Positions 26,357 to 35,488 of a stretch of 64,000 nucleotides of DNA are shown here, in pieces (position 1 is the first letter of the stretch; every line of letters starts with the position of its first letter). The DNA is taken from contig NZ_JADOTW010000019.1 of the NCBI RefSeq assembly GCF_015645095.1, forward strand, positions 24,409 to 88,408. Direction: 5' to 3'. The notes under the pieces are model-generated. The model was given only the letters and a program-made list of their open reading frames with translations. It searched no databases and had not been told where the DNA came from. The position numbers were made by a program, and so were the translations under genes. Origin of the DNA: Halomonas sp. 328 (GTDB lineage Bacteria; Pseudomonadota; Gammaproteobacteria; Pseudomonadales; Halomonadaceae).

Positions 26357-26381
26357 CTCGGGCCCCATGACGGGGCCCGAG
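26357..26381 (-). terminator. Terminator hairpin after yfaZ-like gene
   Basis: A perfect 10-bp stem (26357-26366 with 26372-26381) and 5-base loop ATGAC lie 28 bp past the porin stop. The following minus-strand sequence GCGTTTGG has only three T residues, so termination strength is uncertain. Confidence 0.55.
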
Positions 26382-26408
26382 GCATCGACGGTGGCGTCCT
26401 GGACAGGA

Positions 26409-26969
26409 TCAGAAGACCAGGCGCACGCCGCCGTGCACGCCGCTGTCGAGGGTCCGGGTGCCGATGCCGGGGCGATCGAAGTCGGCCCGGAAGCGGCGAT
26501 AGCCCAGGTAGGCGTCCACGTTGGAGGTCACCGCATAGCGGGCCCGCACCCCATACTCGAAGGCGTCGTCCAGGTCGCGGCTGGTGACCACGCCGGGGGT
26601 ATAAAAGCCGTAGCCGCCCAGGGAAACCGCCGGGGCCTGGGGCAGGTAGGCGTAGCCATAGCCGCCCAGGCCCAGGCCACCGCCGTCGCCGAAGTCGCTA
26701 TCCACCTGGGTCCAGCGGGCGCCGACGCCGATCTCGTAGTCGCGGGTGCGCTCCACGCCGAGCAGCTGGCCGTGCCAGACGGTGGCGTCGCCGCGATAGT
26801 CGCTGTCCAGCACGCCGGCGCCCAGCTGGATACCGGAGGCCACCTCGACATTGGCCTCGAACTGCACCGCATCGCCGCTCAGGTTGAGGTCCAGGCTGGC
26901 GGCATGGCACAGGGAGGTGCCGACCAGCGCCAGGGCGCCGGCGGCCACCAGGGTAGGGATCACTTTCAT
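26409..26969 (-). CDS. YfaZ-family outer membrane protein
   Basis: 186 aa with a signal peptide (MKVIPTLVAAGALALVGTSLCHAA). The mature part alternates as in a small beta-barrel, is Gly- and Tyr-rich (GLGLGGYGYAYLP) and ends with a terminal aromatic (RLVF), the outer-membrane assembly signal. The conserved opening SLDLNLSGDAVQFEANV fits YfaZ. Function is unknown in the family. It follows pyrE on the same strand with its own ribosome site (AAGGAGAACG). Confidence 0.8.
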   Translation of the reverse strand: MKVIPTLVAAGALALVGTSLCHAASLDLNLSGDAVQFEANVEVASGIQLGAGVLDSDYRGDATVWHGQLLGVERTRDYEIGVGARWTQVDSDFGDGGGLGLGGYGYAYLPQAPAVSLGGYGFYTPGVVTSRDLDDAFEYGVRARYAVTSNVDAYLGYRRFRADFDRPGIGTRTLDSGVHGGVRLVF

Positions 26970-27002
26970 GGGGAGTCGTTCTCCTTGCTTGCCGAGGCCG
27001 GG

Positions 27003-27674
27003 TCAGTCGGCCTGAATTCCGTAGCGGGCCCGGTAGTCGCGGATCGCCGCGGCGTGGGCCTTGAGCGCTTCGCCAGCGTGCGCTTCCAGGTACTCAAGCA
27101 CCAGGTCGAGGGTGACGATGCTCACCACCGGCATGCCGTAGCGCGCCTCGACCTCCTGGATGGCGCTTTGGCTCTTTGTTTCACCGTCAGCCTTGCCGCG
27201 CTCCTGGCGGTCCAGGGCGATCACCACCCCGGCGGCCTTGGCGCCGGCGGCATCGATCAGCTGCATCACCTCGCCGATGGCGGTACCGGCGGTGATGACG
27301 TCGTCGATGATCAGGATACGGCCCTCGAGCTCGGCACCGACGATATTGCCGCCCTCGCCGTGGTCCTTGGCCTCCTTGCGGTTGAAGGCGAAGGGGGTGT
27401 CGCGATCATGGCCGTCGGCCAGGGCCACGGCGGTGGTGGCGGCCAGGGGGATGCCCTTGTAGGCGGGGCCGAAGAGCACATCGAAGTCGAGGCCGCTGTC
27501 GGCGATGGCCTGGGCGTAGAAGCGTCCCAGGCGTGCCAGGGCGGCGCCGCTCTTGAACAGGCCGGCGTTGAAGAAGTAGGGGCTGACCCGGCCGGACTTG
27601 AGGGTGAACTCGCCGAAGCGCAGGACACCCTGCTCGATGGCGAACTCGATGAATTCTCGCTGATATGGCTGCAT
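27003..27674 (-). CDS. pyrE: Orotate phosphoribosyltransferase
   Basis: 223 aa from ATG 27674, giving [18 protein letters not shown] as in other PyrE proteins; an upstream ATG at 27701 would add nine atypical residues. The PRPP-binding loop is [15 protein letters not shown] (around 119-133) and the flexible-loop lysines are in [13 protein letters not shown]. It converts orotate and PRPP to OMP in pyrimidine synthesis. It is divergent from crc, the same arrangement as in Pseudomonas. Confidence 0.95.
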   Translation of the reverse strand: MQPYQREFIEFAIEQGVLRFGEFTLKSGRVSPYFFNAGLFKSGAALARLGRFYAQAIADSGLDFDVLFGPAYKGIPLAATTAVALADGHDRDTPFAFNRKEAKDHGEGGNIVGAELEGRILIIDDVITAGTAIGEVMQLIDAAGAKAAGVVIALDRQERGKADGETKSQSAIQEVEARYGMPVVSIVTLDLVLEYLEAHAGEALKAHAAAIRDYRARYGIQAD

Positions 27675-27779
27675 GCTGTCCGCCACGCTTCCCCCTATCA
27701 TGGTTAATCGGTACGGGCCATTTACCCAAACGTCGAAACGTCAGGTATCATACACGCGCGACGGTAAAGGGACTATGTG

Positions 27780-28547
27780 ATGAAGATCGCGACCATTAAT
27801 GTGAACGGCATCCGCGAAGCGGTGAGCCGCGGTTTCCTGGATTGGCTGGCCAACCAGGACGCCGATGTCGTTTGCGTGCAGAACCTGAAGACCAAGAGTT
27901 TCGAGCTCGACGATAGCATCCTCTACCCGGAAGGCTACGAGGGCTATTTCCTGGACGCCGAGGAGGATGGCTTCTCCGGGGTGGGCATCTATTGCCGCAA
28001 GATCCCCAAGGCGATCATGTATGGCCTGGGCTTCCCCCAGTGCGACAACGAGGCGCGCTTCCTGCAGGCGGACTACGATCGCTTCAGCATCGTCAGCTTC
28101 CTGATGCCCGACGGCAGCGACCCCCAGGCCAAGCAGGCCTTCATGGAGCAGTACCAGGAGTACCTGGCCAAGATGGCTCGCAAGCGCCGCGAGTACATCA
28201 TCTGTGGCACCTGGCATGTCGCCCACAAGACCATCGACCTGGAGAACTGGGCCGATAACCAGACCACCCCGGGCTTCAAGCCCGAGGAGCGGGCCTGGAT
28301 GGACCAGCTGTTCGGCCCCACCGGCTTTATCGACACCTTCCGCGAGATCAACCGCGATGCCGGCGAGTATACCTGGTGGCCCAAGCTCGACCAGGACGTA
28401 CCGCGCTCCCGCCAGGAGGGCTGGCGCCTCGACTACCAGGTGGTGGGCCCCAACTTCCGCCGCCATGTGGTCGACGCCTGGATCGACCGCGATGCCACCT
28501 TCTCGGAGTTCGCGCCGCTGATCGTGGAGTATGACCTGACGCTATGA
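27780..28547 (+). CDS. crc: Catabolite repression control protein Crc (catalytically dead exonuclease III fold)
   Basis: 255 aa. The fold is exonuclease III-like (MKIATINVNGIREAVSRG), but the catalytic residues are replaced. The Glu of LQE is N35 in CVQN, the GDxN motif reads GTWH (143-146), and the final His of SDHAP is F244 in SEFAP. Similarity in the segments RKRREYIICG and VAHKTID and position between pyrE and rph match Pseudomonas Crc, which binds A-rich mRNA together with Hfq to block translation of catabolic genes. The start is ATG 27780; a GTG one codon earlier is possible. A weak -10 (TATCAT, 27746-27751) precedes it. Confidence 0.88.
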   Translation: MKIATINVNGIREAVSRGFLDWLANQDADVVCVQNLKTKSFELDDSILYPEGYEGYFLDAEEDGFSGVGIYCRKIPKAIMYGLGFPQCDNEARFLQADYDRFSIVSFLMPDGSDPQAKQAFMEQYQEYLAKMARKRREYIICGTWHVAHKTIDLENWADNQTTPGFKPEERAWMDQLFGPTGFIDTFREINRDAGEYTWWPKLDQDVPRSRQEGWRLDYQVVGPNFRRHVVDAWIDRDATFSEFAPLIVEYDLTL

Positions 28548-28579
28548 CCCAGGCCTCCGTCGCCGCCCCTCGGGGCCCC

Positions 28580-28605
28580 ATCACGCCGGCACTCGCCGGC
28601 GTGAT
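28580..28605. terminator. Bidirectional terminator between crc and rph
   Basis: A perfect 11-bp stem (28580-28590 with 28595-28605) and loop ACTC lie between convergent stops, followed by GCGTTTCT on the plus strand. Confidence 0.7.
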
Positions 28606-28635
28606 GCGTTTCTGGGGGAGTCGTCTGGCCGGAAT

Positions 28636-29358
28636 TCAGTCGCGAATGCCCAGGGCCTCGCGCTGGCGGGCGAAGAGGGTCGCCCCGGCGCCTTCCGCCA
28701 GCTCGAGCATGGCGTTGAGCTCGGCGCGGCTGAACTGGCCCGCCTCGGCGGTGCCCTGCACCTCGATCAGGCCGCCCCCCTCGGTCATCACCACGTTCAT
28801 GTCGGTATCGGCGCCGCTGTCCTCGGGGTAGTCCAGGTCCACCACCGGCTGGCCCTTGAAGAGCCCCACCGAGATGGAGGCCACCAGCTGCTGGAAGGGG
28901 TCGGACTTGATCAGCTTCTTGCGCTGCAGGTAGCGGATGGCGTCCACCAGGGCCACGCAGCCACCGGTGATGGAGGCGGTGCGGGTGCCGCCATCGGCCT
29001 GGATGACGTCGCAATCCACGGTGATGGTGAATTCGCCGAGCTTCTTCAGGTTGACCGAGGCACGCAGCGAGCGGCCGATCAGCCGCTGGATCTCCAGGGT
29101 GCGGCCGCCCTGCTTGCCCCGGGCCGCCTCGCGACCGCTCCGGGTGTGGGTGGACCGGGGCAGCATGCCGTACTCGGCGGTGACCCAGCCCTGGTTCTTG
29201 CCGCGCAGCCAGCGCGGTACCCCGGCCTCGACGCTGGCGTTGCACAGCACCTTGGTGTCGCCGAACTCCACCAGCACCGAACCCTCGGCATGGCGGGTAT
29301 AGTCCCGGGTCAGGCGAATCTCGCGGGGCTGGTCGGGCTGTCGTCCGCTGGGGCGCAT
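28636..29358 (-). CDS. rph: Ribonuclease PH
   Basis: 240 aa from ATG 29358 (ribosome site GAGAGG). The N-terminus is [21 protein letters not shown]. Phosphate-site and catalytic segments are visible: [27 protein letters not shown] (around 72-98) and the metal-binding [12 protein letters not shown] (around 177-188). It trims tRNA 3' ends phosphorolytically. Length is standard. It is convergent with crc and divergent from yicC, as in the conserved pyrE-crc-rph-yicC block. Confidence 0.96.
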   Translation of the reverse strand: MRPSGRQPDQPREIRLTRDYTRHAEGSVLVEFGDTKVLCNASVEAGVPRWLRGKNQGWVTAEYGMLPRSTHTRSGREAARGKQGGRTLEIQRLIGRSLRASVNLKKLGEFTITVDCDVIQADGGTRTASITGGCVALVDAIRYLQRKKLIKSDPFQQLVASISVGLFKGQPVVDLDYPEDSGADTDMNVVMTEGGGLIEVQGTAEAGQFSRAELNAMLELAEGAGATLFARQREALGIRD

Positions 29359-29410
29359 AGAACCTCTCGTCATCGGGTGAACTCTCTGGGTCAGGCCATC
29401 AGTCGTGGCC

Positions 29411-29523
29411 CGGGGCTACCCTGGGGCAGGCAACTCCGCGAAGACGCTGTGAACCCCTCCCTGGGCGCTCGACTTTTTCGTCCATGAAAAAGACGCTTCG
29501 CTTCGGCCTGCCCCAGCGCCCCT
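29411..29523 (-). repeat. Dispersed structured intergenic repeat, copy C (inverted)
   Basis: About 113 bp, in the opposite orientation to copies A and B. It begins CGGGGCTACCCTGG and ends CCAGCGCCCC on the plus strand. The middle differs and includes a hairpin ACTTTTTCGTCCATGAAAAAG. It lies between the divergent rph and yicC genes and may influence their transcripts. Confidence 0.7.
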
Positions 29524-29621
29524 AAGCACTGCCAATGGCCCTGGAACCTCTGGCAGGGCGCTTATTCTACACCCTTAATCGGTTACACTGTCGCCCCCTG
29601 CGCCCACCATCAGGAGTTCCC

Positions 29622-30485
29622 ATGGTTCACAGCATGACCGCCTTCACCCGGCTGAGCCGGGACGCCGACTGGGGTAGCCTGCACCTGGAGCTGCGCTCCG
29701 TGAACCAGCGCTACCTGGAACCCCATTTCCGCCTCCCCGATAGCCTGCGCGACCTGGAGCCGGTGTTCCGCGAGACCCTGCGCCGGCGCCTGGCCCGAGG
29801 CAAGGTGGAGTGCAGCCTGCGCTTCGAGTCCGCCGGCGAGGGCGAGGCCCTGACCATCAACCGTCAACACCTGGCCGCCCTGGGCTTCGCCCTGCAGCAG
29901 GTGCGTGCCGAGATTCCCGACGCCCCCATGCCCGACGCCCTGGCGCTGCTCGACCACCCCGGCGTCGTCGAGGCCGCCGAGCCGGACCTGGAAGCGATCA
30001 AGGCCGCGGCCGGCGAACTCTTCGCCGCGGCGGTGGACGACCTGATCGCCGGCCGCGCCCGGGAAGGCGCCAAGCTGGCCGAACTGATCCGCGATCGCCT
30101 GGCCGGCATCGGCGAGCAGGTCGCCAGGGTGCGCGGCCTGCTGCCGACGATCCTCGAGCGCCAGCGCACCCAGCTCCAGGAGCGCCTGGCCGCCCTCCAG
30201 GCCGAGCTCGACCCCCAGCGCCTGGAGGCGGAGATCGCCCTGCTGGCCCAGAAGGCCGACGTGGACGAGGAGCTCGACCGCCTGGAGACCCATGTGGCCG
30301 AGGTGGAGCGCCAGCTGACCCAGAAGGGTCCCGTCGGCCGGCGCCTCGACTTCCTGATGCAGGAGCTCAACCGCGAGGCCAACACCCTCTCTTCCAAGTC
30401 GGTGGTGGCCGAGACGACCCGCTGCGCCGTGGAGCTCAAGGTGCTGATCGAGCAGATGCGCGAGCAGATCCAGAATATCGAGTGA
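29622..30485 (+). CDS. yicC: YicC-family endoribonuclease
   Basis: 287 aa, the same length as E. coli YicC. ATG 29622 (CAGGAG upstream) gives MVHSMTAFTRL; the open frame extending upstream to 29535 is not conserved. The N-terminal half has LELRSVNQRYLEPHFRLPDSLR, the middle is strongly helical (around 140-230) and the C-terminal signature is RLDFLMQELNREANTLSSKS. Relatives are RNases or RNA-remodelling factors. It is transcribed toward the two-component genes, whose first start lies 8 bp past this stop. Confidence 0.93.
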   Translation: MVHSMTAFTRLSRDADWGSLHLELRSVNQRYLEPHFRLPDSLRDLEPVFRETLRRRLARGKVECSLRFESAGEGEALTINRQHLAALGFALQQVRAEIPDAPMPDALALLDHPGVVEAAEPDLEAIKAAAGELFAAAVDDLIAGRAREGAKLAELIRDRLAGIGEQVARVRGLLPTILERQRTQLQERLAALQAELDPQRLEAEIALLAQKADVDEELDRLETHVAEVERQLTQKGPVGRRLDFLMQELNREANTLSSKSVVAETTRCAVELKVLIEQMREQIQNIE

Positions 30486-30492
30486 CTCCGGC

Positions 30493-32214
30493 ATGATCGC
30501 CCGCCCGCGCCTCGTCGCGCTTCGTCATCGCCTCCTGCCGCTGCTGCTGGCGCTGCTCGCCGTGCTGCCGGCGGCGGCCCGGGGGGAGGCCGAGTCGGTG
30601 ATCGTGGTGGGTGGTGACCGTTATCACCCGCCCTACGAGTTCCTCGACGACCAGGGCCAGCCGGCCGGCTACAACGTCGAGCTGACCCGGGCCATCGCCG
30701 AGGTGATGGGGCTCGAGGTACGCATCGAGCTGGCCACCTGGAGCGAGGTGCGCCACGGCCTGGAGAGCGGCGAGATCGATATCCTCCAGGGCATGTCCTT
30801 CTCCGAGGCGCGCACCGAGGCCTTCGACTTCGCCCCGCCCCATGCCATCGTCCACCAGTCGATCTTCGCCCGCCGCGGCACGCCTCCGGTGGAGAGTCTC
30901 GAGGCCCTGCGCGGCCGCGAGGTGATCGTCCAGCGCGGCGATATCATGCATGATTTCCTGATCGATCAGGGCCTGGATATCCGCCCGATCACCACCGATA
31001 CCCACGCCGATGCCCTGCGCTCCCTGGCCGCCGGCCAGCACGACTACGCCCTGGTGGCCAACCTGCCGGCGCTCTATCTCAGCCAGGAGCTGGGCCTGAC
31101 CAATATCGTCCCCGTGGCCCAGCCCTTCTCGCTGCGCTACGGCTACGCGGTGAGGCGCGGCAACGCCGACCTGCTGGCCCAGTTCAGCGAGGGGCTCGCC
31201 ATCCTCCGCAACACCGGCCGCCACCAGGCGATCTATGACAAGTGGCTGGGCCCCCTGGAGCAGGCCGAGGGCGTCCCCTGGAAGCGCATCGGCCTGGTCG
31301 GCGCCGTGCTCTCCGGCCTGCTGTTGCTGGTGCTGGGCGGCATCATGGTGTGGAACCGCATGCTCAAGCGCCAGGTGGCCGCCCATACCGAGGAGCTGCG
31401 CCAGCGCCAGCAGCAGCTGATCCAGGCCGACAAGATGACGTCCCTGGGCATCCTGGTCTCCGGCGTGGCCCACGAGATCAACAACCCCAGCGGCCTGCTG
31501 CTGCTCAACCTGCCGGTACTGCGCGACGCCTATGACGACGCCCGGCCGATCCTGGAGGCCTACTATCGGGAGCATGGCGACTTCTCCCTCGGCGGCCTGC
31601 CCTACTCACGGATGCGCGACGAGATCCCGCCCATGCTCGACGAGATGCTCGAGGGCACCCAGCGCATCAAACGCATCGTCGGCGACCTCAAGGACTTCGC
31701 CCGCCAGGACAGCCGCGACCTGGATGACGCCCTGGACCTCAACCAGGTGGTCGGCACCGCGACGCGCCTGGTGGACAACTCGATCCGCCAGGCCACCGAC
31801 CGCTTCACGACCCGCTATGCCCCGGACCTGCCGATGGTGCGCGGCAATACCCAGCGCCTCGAGCAGGTGGTGATCAATCTGGTCCTGAATGCCTGCCAGG
31901 CCCTGGAAGCGCGCGACCAGGGCATTCGCCTGAGCACCCGCCATGACGCCGCCGCCCGCCGGGTGATCCTGGAGGTGGCGGATCAGGGCCGTGGCATCCC
32001 CGCCGAGGCCTTGAACCGTCTGACCGATCCCTTCTTCACCACCCGCCGGGAGTGCGGCGGTACCGGCCTGGGCCTCTCGGTCTCGGCCGGCATCGTCCAC
32101 GAGCACGGCGGCGAACTGGCCTTCGCCTCCCGGCCGGGACAGGGCACCACCGTGACCCTGTCGCTGCCGGTGGAGGCGTCGCCGCCTGACGCCAGCCAGA
32201 GGAAGCGCCCATGA
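30493..32214 (+). CDS. Sensor histidine kinase with periplasmic amino-acid-binding-type sensor domain
   Basis: 573 aa. Signal/anchor around residues 11-30, a periplasmic SBP_bac_3-like domain (around 35-255; GGDRYHPPYEFLDDQGQPAGYNVELT), a membrane helix at 266-287, then a coiled coil. The kinase core has phospho-accepting H327 in SGVAHEINNPSG, N box VINLVLNA and G boxes DQGRGIP and GTGLGLS. The sensor domain resembles receptors for polar amino acids, so it probably detects a periplasmic amino acid. It overlaps its response regulator gene by 4 bases. Neighbouring symporter and glutaminase genes suggest glutamine as signal (inference). Confidence 0.9.
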   Translation: MIARPRLVALRHRLLPLLLALLAVLPAAARGEAESVIVVGGDRYHPPYEFLDDQGQPAGYNVELTRAIAEVMGLEVRIELATWSEVRHGLESGEIDILQGMSFSEARTEAFDFAPPHAIVHQSIFARRGTPPVESLEALRGREVIVQRGDIMHDFLIDQGLDIRPITTDTHADALRSLAAGQHDYALVANLPALYLSQELGLTNIVPVAQPFSLRYGYAVRRGNADLLAQFSEGLAILRNTGRHQAIYDKWLGPLEQAEGVPWKRIGLVGAVLSGLLLLVLGGIMVWNRMLKRQVAAHTEELRQRQQQLIQADKMTSLGILVSGVAHEINNPSGLLLLNLPVLRDAYDDARPILEAYYREHGDFSLGGLPYSRMRDEIPPMLDEMLEGTQRIKRIVGDLKDFARQDSRDLDDALDLNQVVGTATRLVDNSIRQATDRFTTRYAPDLPMVRGNTQRLEQVVINLVLNACQALEARDQGIRLSTRHDAAARRVILEVADQGRGIPAEALNRLTDPFFTTRRECGGTGLGLSVSAGIVHEHGGELAFASRPGQGTTVTLSLPVEASPPDASQRKRP

Positions 32215-33641
32215 CCGACAACCGCTACCCCGACTTCGGCATCCTGCTGGTGGACGACGAGCCCGCCTACCTGCGCGGCCTGAGCATCGCCCTGGAGCGC
32301 AGCGGCATCACCCACCTGCAGCGCTGCGAGGACCCCCGCCGAGTCATGGAGATCCTGGCCCGGGAGCCGATCGGCCTGGTGACCCTCGACCTGACCATGC
32401 CCCACCTCTCGGGGGAGGCGCTGCTGGCGCGGATCGTCGAGGAGCATCCGGACGTCGGGGTCATCATCATCAGCGGCATGAACCAGGTGGAGACCGCCGT
32501 CGACTGCATCAAGAACGGCGCCTTCGATTACTTCGTCAAGACCGACGAGCAGCGCCGCCTGATCGCCGGCATCAAGCGCGCCATTCGCCTCCAGGAGCTG
32601 AAGCTCGAGAACCAGGCGCTGCGCCGGCGCGTCCTCGACGATACCCTGGAGCACCCCGAGGCCTTCGCGCCGATCATCACCGCCGACAAGGGCATGCGGG
32701 CGGTCTTCCAGTACCTGGAGTCGGTGGCGCCGAGCCGCCAACCGCTGCTGATCTGCGGCGAGAGCGGGGTCGGCAAGGAGCTGGTGGCCCGCGCCGTGCA
32801 TCGCCTCAGCGGCCGCCCGGGCCCCCTGGTCAGCGTCAATGTGGCGGGACTCGACGACAACGTCTTCGCCGACACCCTGTTCGGCCACCAGCGCGGCGCC
32901 TTCACCGGCGCCGAGCAGGCCCGGGCCGGCATGATCGAGCAGGCCGCGGAGGGCACCCTCTTCCTCGACGAGATCGGCGACCTCAGCCTGGCCTCCCAGG
33001 TCAAGCTGCTGCGGCTGCTCCAGGAGGGCGAGTACTATCCACTGGGCAGCGACCGTCCCAAGCGCCTCAACGCCCGCATCGTGGTGGCCACCCACCGGGA
33101 CCTGCACGCCAAGCAGCAGGCCGGCGACTTCCGCAAGGACCTCTACTACCGGCTGCGCACCCACCAGGTGCTGATCCCGCCGCTGCGATGCCGCAAGCCG
33201 GACCTGCCCCTGCTGCTCGATCACTTCCTGGCCGAGGCCGCCGAGGAGCTGGGCAAATCGGTACCGAGCTACCCGCCGGAGCTGCCGGTGTTGCTGGCCA
33301 ACTACGACTTCCCCGGCAATGTGCGCGAACTGCGCGCCATGGCCTTCGACGCCATCAGCCTGCACCGCAGCCGCATGCTCTCCATGGAGGCCTTCAAGCG
33401 CGCCATCGAGCAGGGCGGCGGGCAAGCACCCGCCGTTGATGCCGAGGCGCCACGACGGCCGGTCTTCGCCCCGGACGAGCCCCTCCCCACCCTCCACGAG
33501 GTGGCCGACCTGCTGGTGACCGAGGCGATGCGGCGTGCCGAAGGCAACCAGTCCCTCGCCGCGCGCCTGCTGGGCATCTCCCAGCCGGCGCTGAGCAAGC
33601 GACTCAAGCGGCGCCGCCAGGACGACGGCGATCCCCTATAA
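32211..33641 (+). CDS. NtrC-family sigma-54-dependent response regulator
   Basis: 476 aa. The receiver domain has D15-D16 and phospho-site D60 in LVTLDLTMP, plus K near 111. The AAA+ domain has Walker A GESGVGKE, an intact GAFTGA sigma-54 loop, Walker B LFLDEIGD and the R-finger region. A Fis-type HTH ends the protein (NQSLAARLLGISQPALSKRLKRR). The ATG overlaps the kinase stop (ATGA). A strong -24/-12 promoter 176 bp downstream of its stop, in front of the symporter, is the obvious target, with palindromes between them as candidate binding sites. Confidence 0.93.
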   Translation: MTDNRYPDFGILLVDDEPAYLRGLSIALERSGITHLQRCEDPRRVMEILAREPIGLVTLDLTMPHLSGEALLARIVEEHPDVGVIIISGMNQVETAVDCIKNGAFDYFVKTDEQRRLIAGIKRAIRLQELKLENQALRRRVLDDTLEHPEAFAPIITADKGMRAVFQYLESVAPSRQPLLICGESGVGKELVARAVHRLSGRPGPLVSVNVAGLDDNVFADTLFGHQRGAFTGAEQARAGMIEQAAEGTLFLDEIGDLSLASQVKLLRLLQEGEYYPLGSDRPKRLNARIVVATHRDLHAKQQAGDFRKDLYYRLRTHQVLIPPLRCRKPDLPLLLDHFLAEAAEELGKSVPSYPPELPVLLANYDFPGNVRELRAMAFDAISLHRSRMLSMEAFKRAIEQGGGQAPAVDAEAPRRPVFAPDEPLPTLHEVADLLVTEAMRRAEGNQSLAARLLGISQPALSKRLKRRRQDDGDPL

Positions 33642-33741
33642 CCCTCGATCACTTATAACCTGGGTTATATCTTATTAAAGTGGTTTATTTTCAGTAAGTT
33701 ACCAAGCCGACCCGCGACACCCCGGACACCGGGTTATACCC
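33637..33741. promoter_or_regulatory. Candidate enhancer sites for the NtrC-type regulator
   Basis: A 16-bp palindrome TATAACC-TG-GGTTATA spans 33654-33669. A half-site TATAACCC overlaps the regulator's stop codon (33637-33644), and GGGTTATACCC lies at 33731-33741. They sit about 75-180 bp upstream of the -24 element, a usual enhancer distance. Assignment to this regulator is inferred from position. Confidence 0.6.
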
Positions 33742-33816
33742 CTTGCGGCCTGTCCCCGACCAGAATCCCCAAAACAACAAGATCAAAAACAATCACTTAC
33801 CTTAAATTCGGCGACC

Positions 33817-33832
33817 TGGCACGCGACTTGCT
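33817..33832 (+). promoter_or_regulatory. Sigma-54 promoter of the symporter-glutaminase operon
   Basis: TGGCAC-GCGAC-TTGCT matches the -24/-12 consensus exactly. Transcription would begin near 33843, leaving a leader of about 130 bases before the symporter ATG at 33974. The rest of the 33642-33973 gap holds the palindromes, an AT-rich tract and no gene. Confidence 0.85.
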
Positions 33833-33973
33833 CCTCTCAGCCTGGCTTCCTCGATGGAGCCCCGACATTCCCGAGCAAGAGGTTCGACCCACCATGCCAA
33901 TAACAACGTCTCCGATCGCCCGGCCGGCGATCACCCGCCCGCTGTCCCTCACCCGCCTCGCCGGAGGTGCCCC

Positions 33974-35434
33974 ATGCTGGATCTGATCAATGAGTTCCTC
34001 TGGGGCAAGGTGCTGATCGCCCTGCTGGTCGCGGTCGGCATCGGCTTCACCCTGCTGTCGCGCTTCGTGCAGTTCCGCTATTTCACGCGCATGTTCCGCA
34101 TCCTCGGCGCCAGCCACGCCTTCAAGCGCGATACCCATGGCCACCTCAGCTCCTTCCAGGCCCTGCTGCTCTCGGTGGCCGGCCGCGTCGGTGGCGGCAA
34201 TATCGCCGGGGTGGCGGTGGCCATCACCCTGGGCGGCCCCGGCGCCATCTTCTGGATGTGGGTGGTGGGCCTGATGGGCATGGCCACCAGCTTCCTCGAG
34301 TGCACCCTGGCCCAGGCCTACAAGAGCGCCGAGCCCGACGGCACCTACCGTGGCGGCCCGGCCTACTACATCTCCCGGGGCCTGGGCAGCCGCTGGACCT
34401 GGCTCGCCGCCCTCTACTCGATCCTGCTGCTGGTGACCTTTGGTTTCGGCTTCACCGCCCTGCAGTCCTACGCCGTGGCCACCTCCTTCGGCGACGCCTT
34501 CGGCATCCCGGTTCACGTCACCGGCATCGCCCTGGCCCTGCTGGTGGGCCTGATCATCTTCGGCGGCGTCAAGCGTATCGCCCGGGTCACCGAGGTGCTG
34601 GTGCCGGTCATGGCCGTCGGCTACCTGGTGATCGCCATCGCGGTGCTGGTCCTCAACGTGACCCTGATCCCGGACGCCATCCTGCTGATCGTGCACAGCG
34701 CCTTCGGCCTGGAGCAGGCGGTCGGCGGCGGCATCGGCGCCGCCATCCTGATGGGCGTCAAGCGCGGGCTCTTCTCCAACGAGGCCGGCCTGGGCAGCGC
34801 CCCCAACGTGGCCGCGGTGGCCTATGTGCCGCACCCGGTCAACCAGGGCATCGTGCAGTCCTTCTCGGTGTTCATCGACACCCTGATCATCTGCTCCGCC
34901 ACTGCCTTTATCATCCTGCTCAGCGGCGCCTATGACCCGGCCCTGGGCGCCGGCGTCGACGGCGTGGCCCTGACCCAGGCCGCCCTCGCCGACCATGTGG
35001 GCGAGTGGGGACGCAGCTTCGTCAGCATCGCCCTGCTGCTGTTCGGCTTCAGCACCATTCTCTACAACTACTACCTGGGCGAGAACAGCCTCAACTTCCT
35101 CAGCCGCCAGAATGGCCTGCTGTTCAATGCCTTCCGCATCGCCGTCATCGGCCTGTGCGCCTGGGGGGCGACCACCAACCTGGGCACCGTCTTCGCCTTC
35201 GCCGACGTGACCATGGGCTTCCTGGCGCTGGCCAACCTGATCGCCCTGATCCTGCTGATCAAGCCGGGGCTGCGTTTCATGCGTGACTTCGACGACCAGT
35301 TGGCCGCCGGCGTGAAGCGACCGACCTTCGCGGCGGAGAAGTTCGACGACCTGGAGATCGACCCGGAGGCCTGGACCCTCGAGCCGGAGGATCGCCAGCC
35401 GAGCGCCTCGCCCGCCCCTTCCACCCCCCGGTAA
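33974..35434 (+). CDS. AGCS-family sodium:amino acid symporter
   Basis: 486 aa from ATG 33974 with GGAGGTG upstream. About 11 membrane helices. AGCS hallmarks: SFQALLLSVAGRVGGGNIAGVAVAI (around 64-88), GPGAIFWMWVVGLMGMATSFLECTLAQ and GVKRGLFSNEAGLGSAPN (around 255-272). Family members carry alanine, glycine or glutamine with Na+. A hydrophilic C-terminal tail of about 55 residues follows the last helix. It is immediately followed by a glutaminase gene and driven by a sigma-54 promoter, so glutamine uptake is the best guess. Confidence 0.9.
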   Translation: MLDLINEFLWGKVLIALLVAVGIGFTLLSRFVQFRYFTRMFRILGASHAFKRDTHGHLSSFQALLLSVAGRVGGGNIAGVAVAITLGGPGAIFWMWVVGLMGMATSFLECTLAQAYKSAEPDGTYRGGPAYYISRGLGSRWTWLAALYSILLLVTFGFGFTALQSYAVATSFGDAFGIPVHVTGIALALLVGLIIFGGVKRIARVTEVLVPVMAVGYLVIAIAVLVLNVTLIPDAILLIVHSAFGLEQAVGGGIGAAILMGVKRGLFSNEAGLGSAPNVAAVAYVPHPVNQGIVQSFSVFIDTLIICSATAFIILLSGAYDPALGAGVDGVALTQAALADHVGEWGRSFVSIALLLFGFSTILYNYYLGENSLNFLSRQNGLLFNAFRIAVIGLCAWGATTNLGTVFAFADVTMGFLALANLIALILLIKPGLRFMRDFDDQLAAGVKRPTFAAEKFDDLEIDPEAWTLEPEDRQPSASPAPSTPR

Positions 35435-35443
35435 GCCCGTCAC

Positions 35444-35465
35444 GCGGGGCCCCTCGGGGCCCCGC
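35444..35465 (+). other. Intercistronic GC hairpin between symporter and glutaminase
   Basis: A near-perfect inverted repeat GCGGGGCCCC/GGGGCCCCGC (35444-35453 with 35456-35465), forming a 9-bp stem with a 4-base loop. It has no T-tract, so it probably modulates rather than ends transcription. Confidence 0.5.
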
Positions 35466-35488
35466 TCTCCTCGCAGGAGATCCACGCC

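Noticed and set aside
23755..26370. Open frame of about 870 codons antisense to rep and trmL
   Set aside because: Shadow of highly biased GC-rich genes. Composition is rich in His, Gln, Gly and Val and it crosses two real genes and a strong terminator.
27780..28547. Exonuclease III (xthA)
   Set aside because: The fold matches, but all key catalytic residues are replaced and the gene lies between pyrE and rph, so Crc is the better call.
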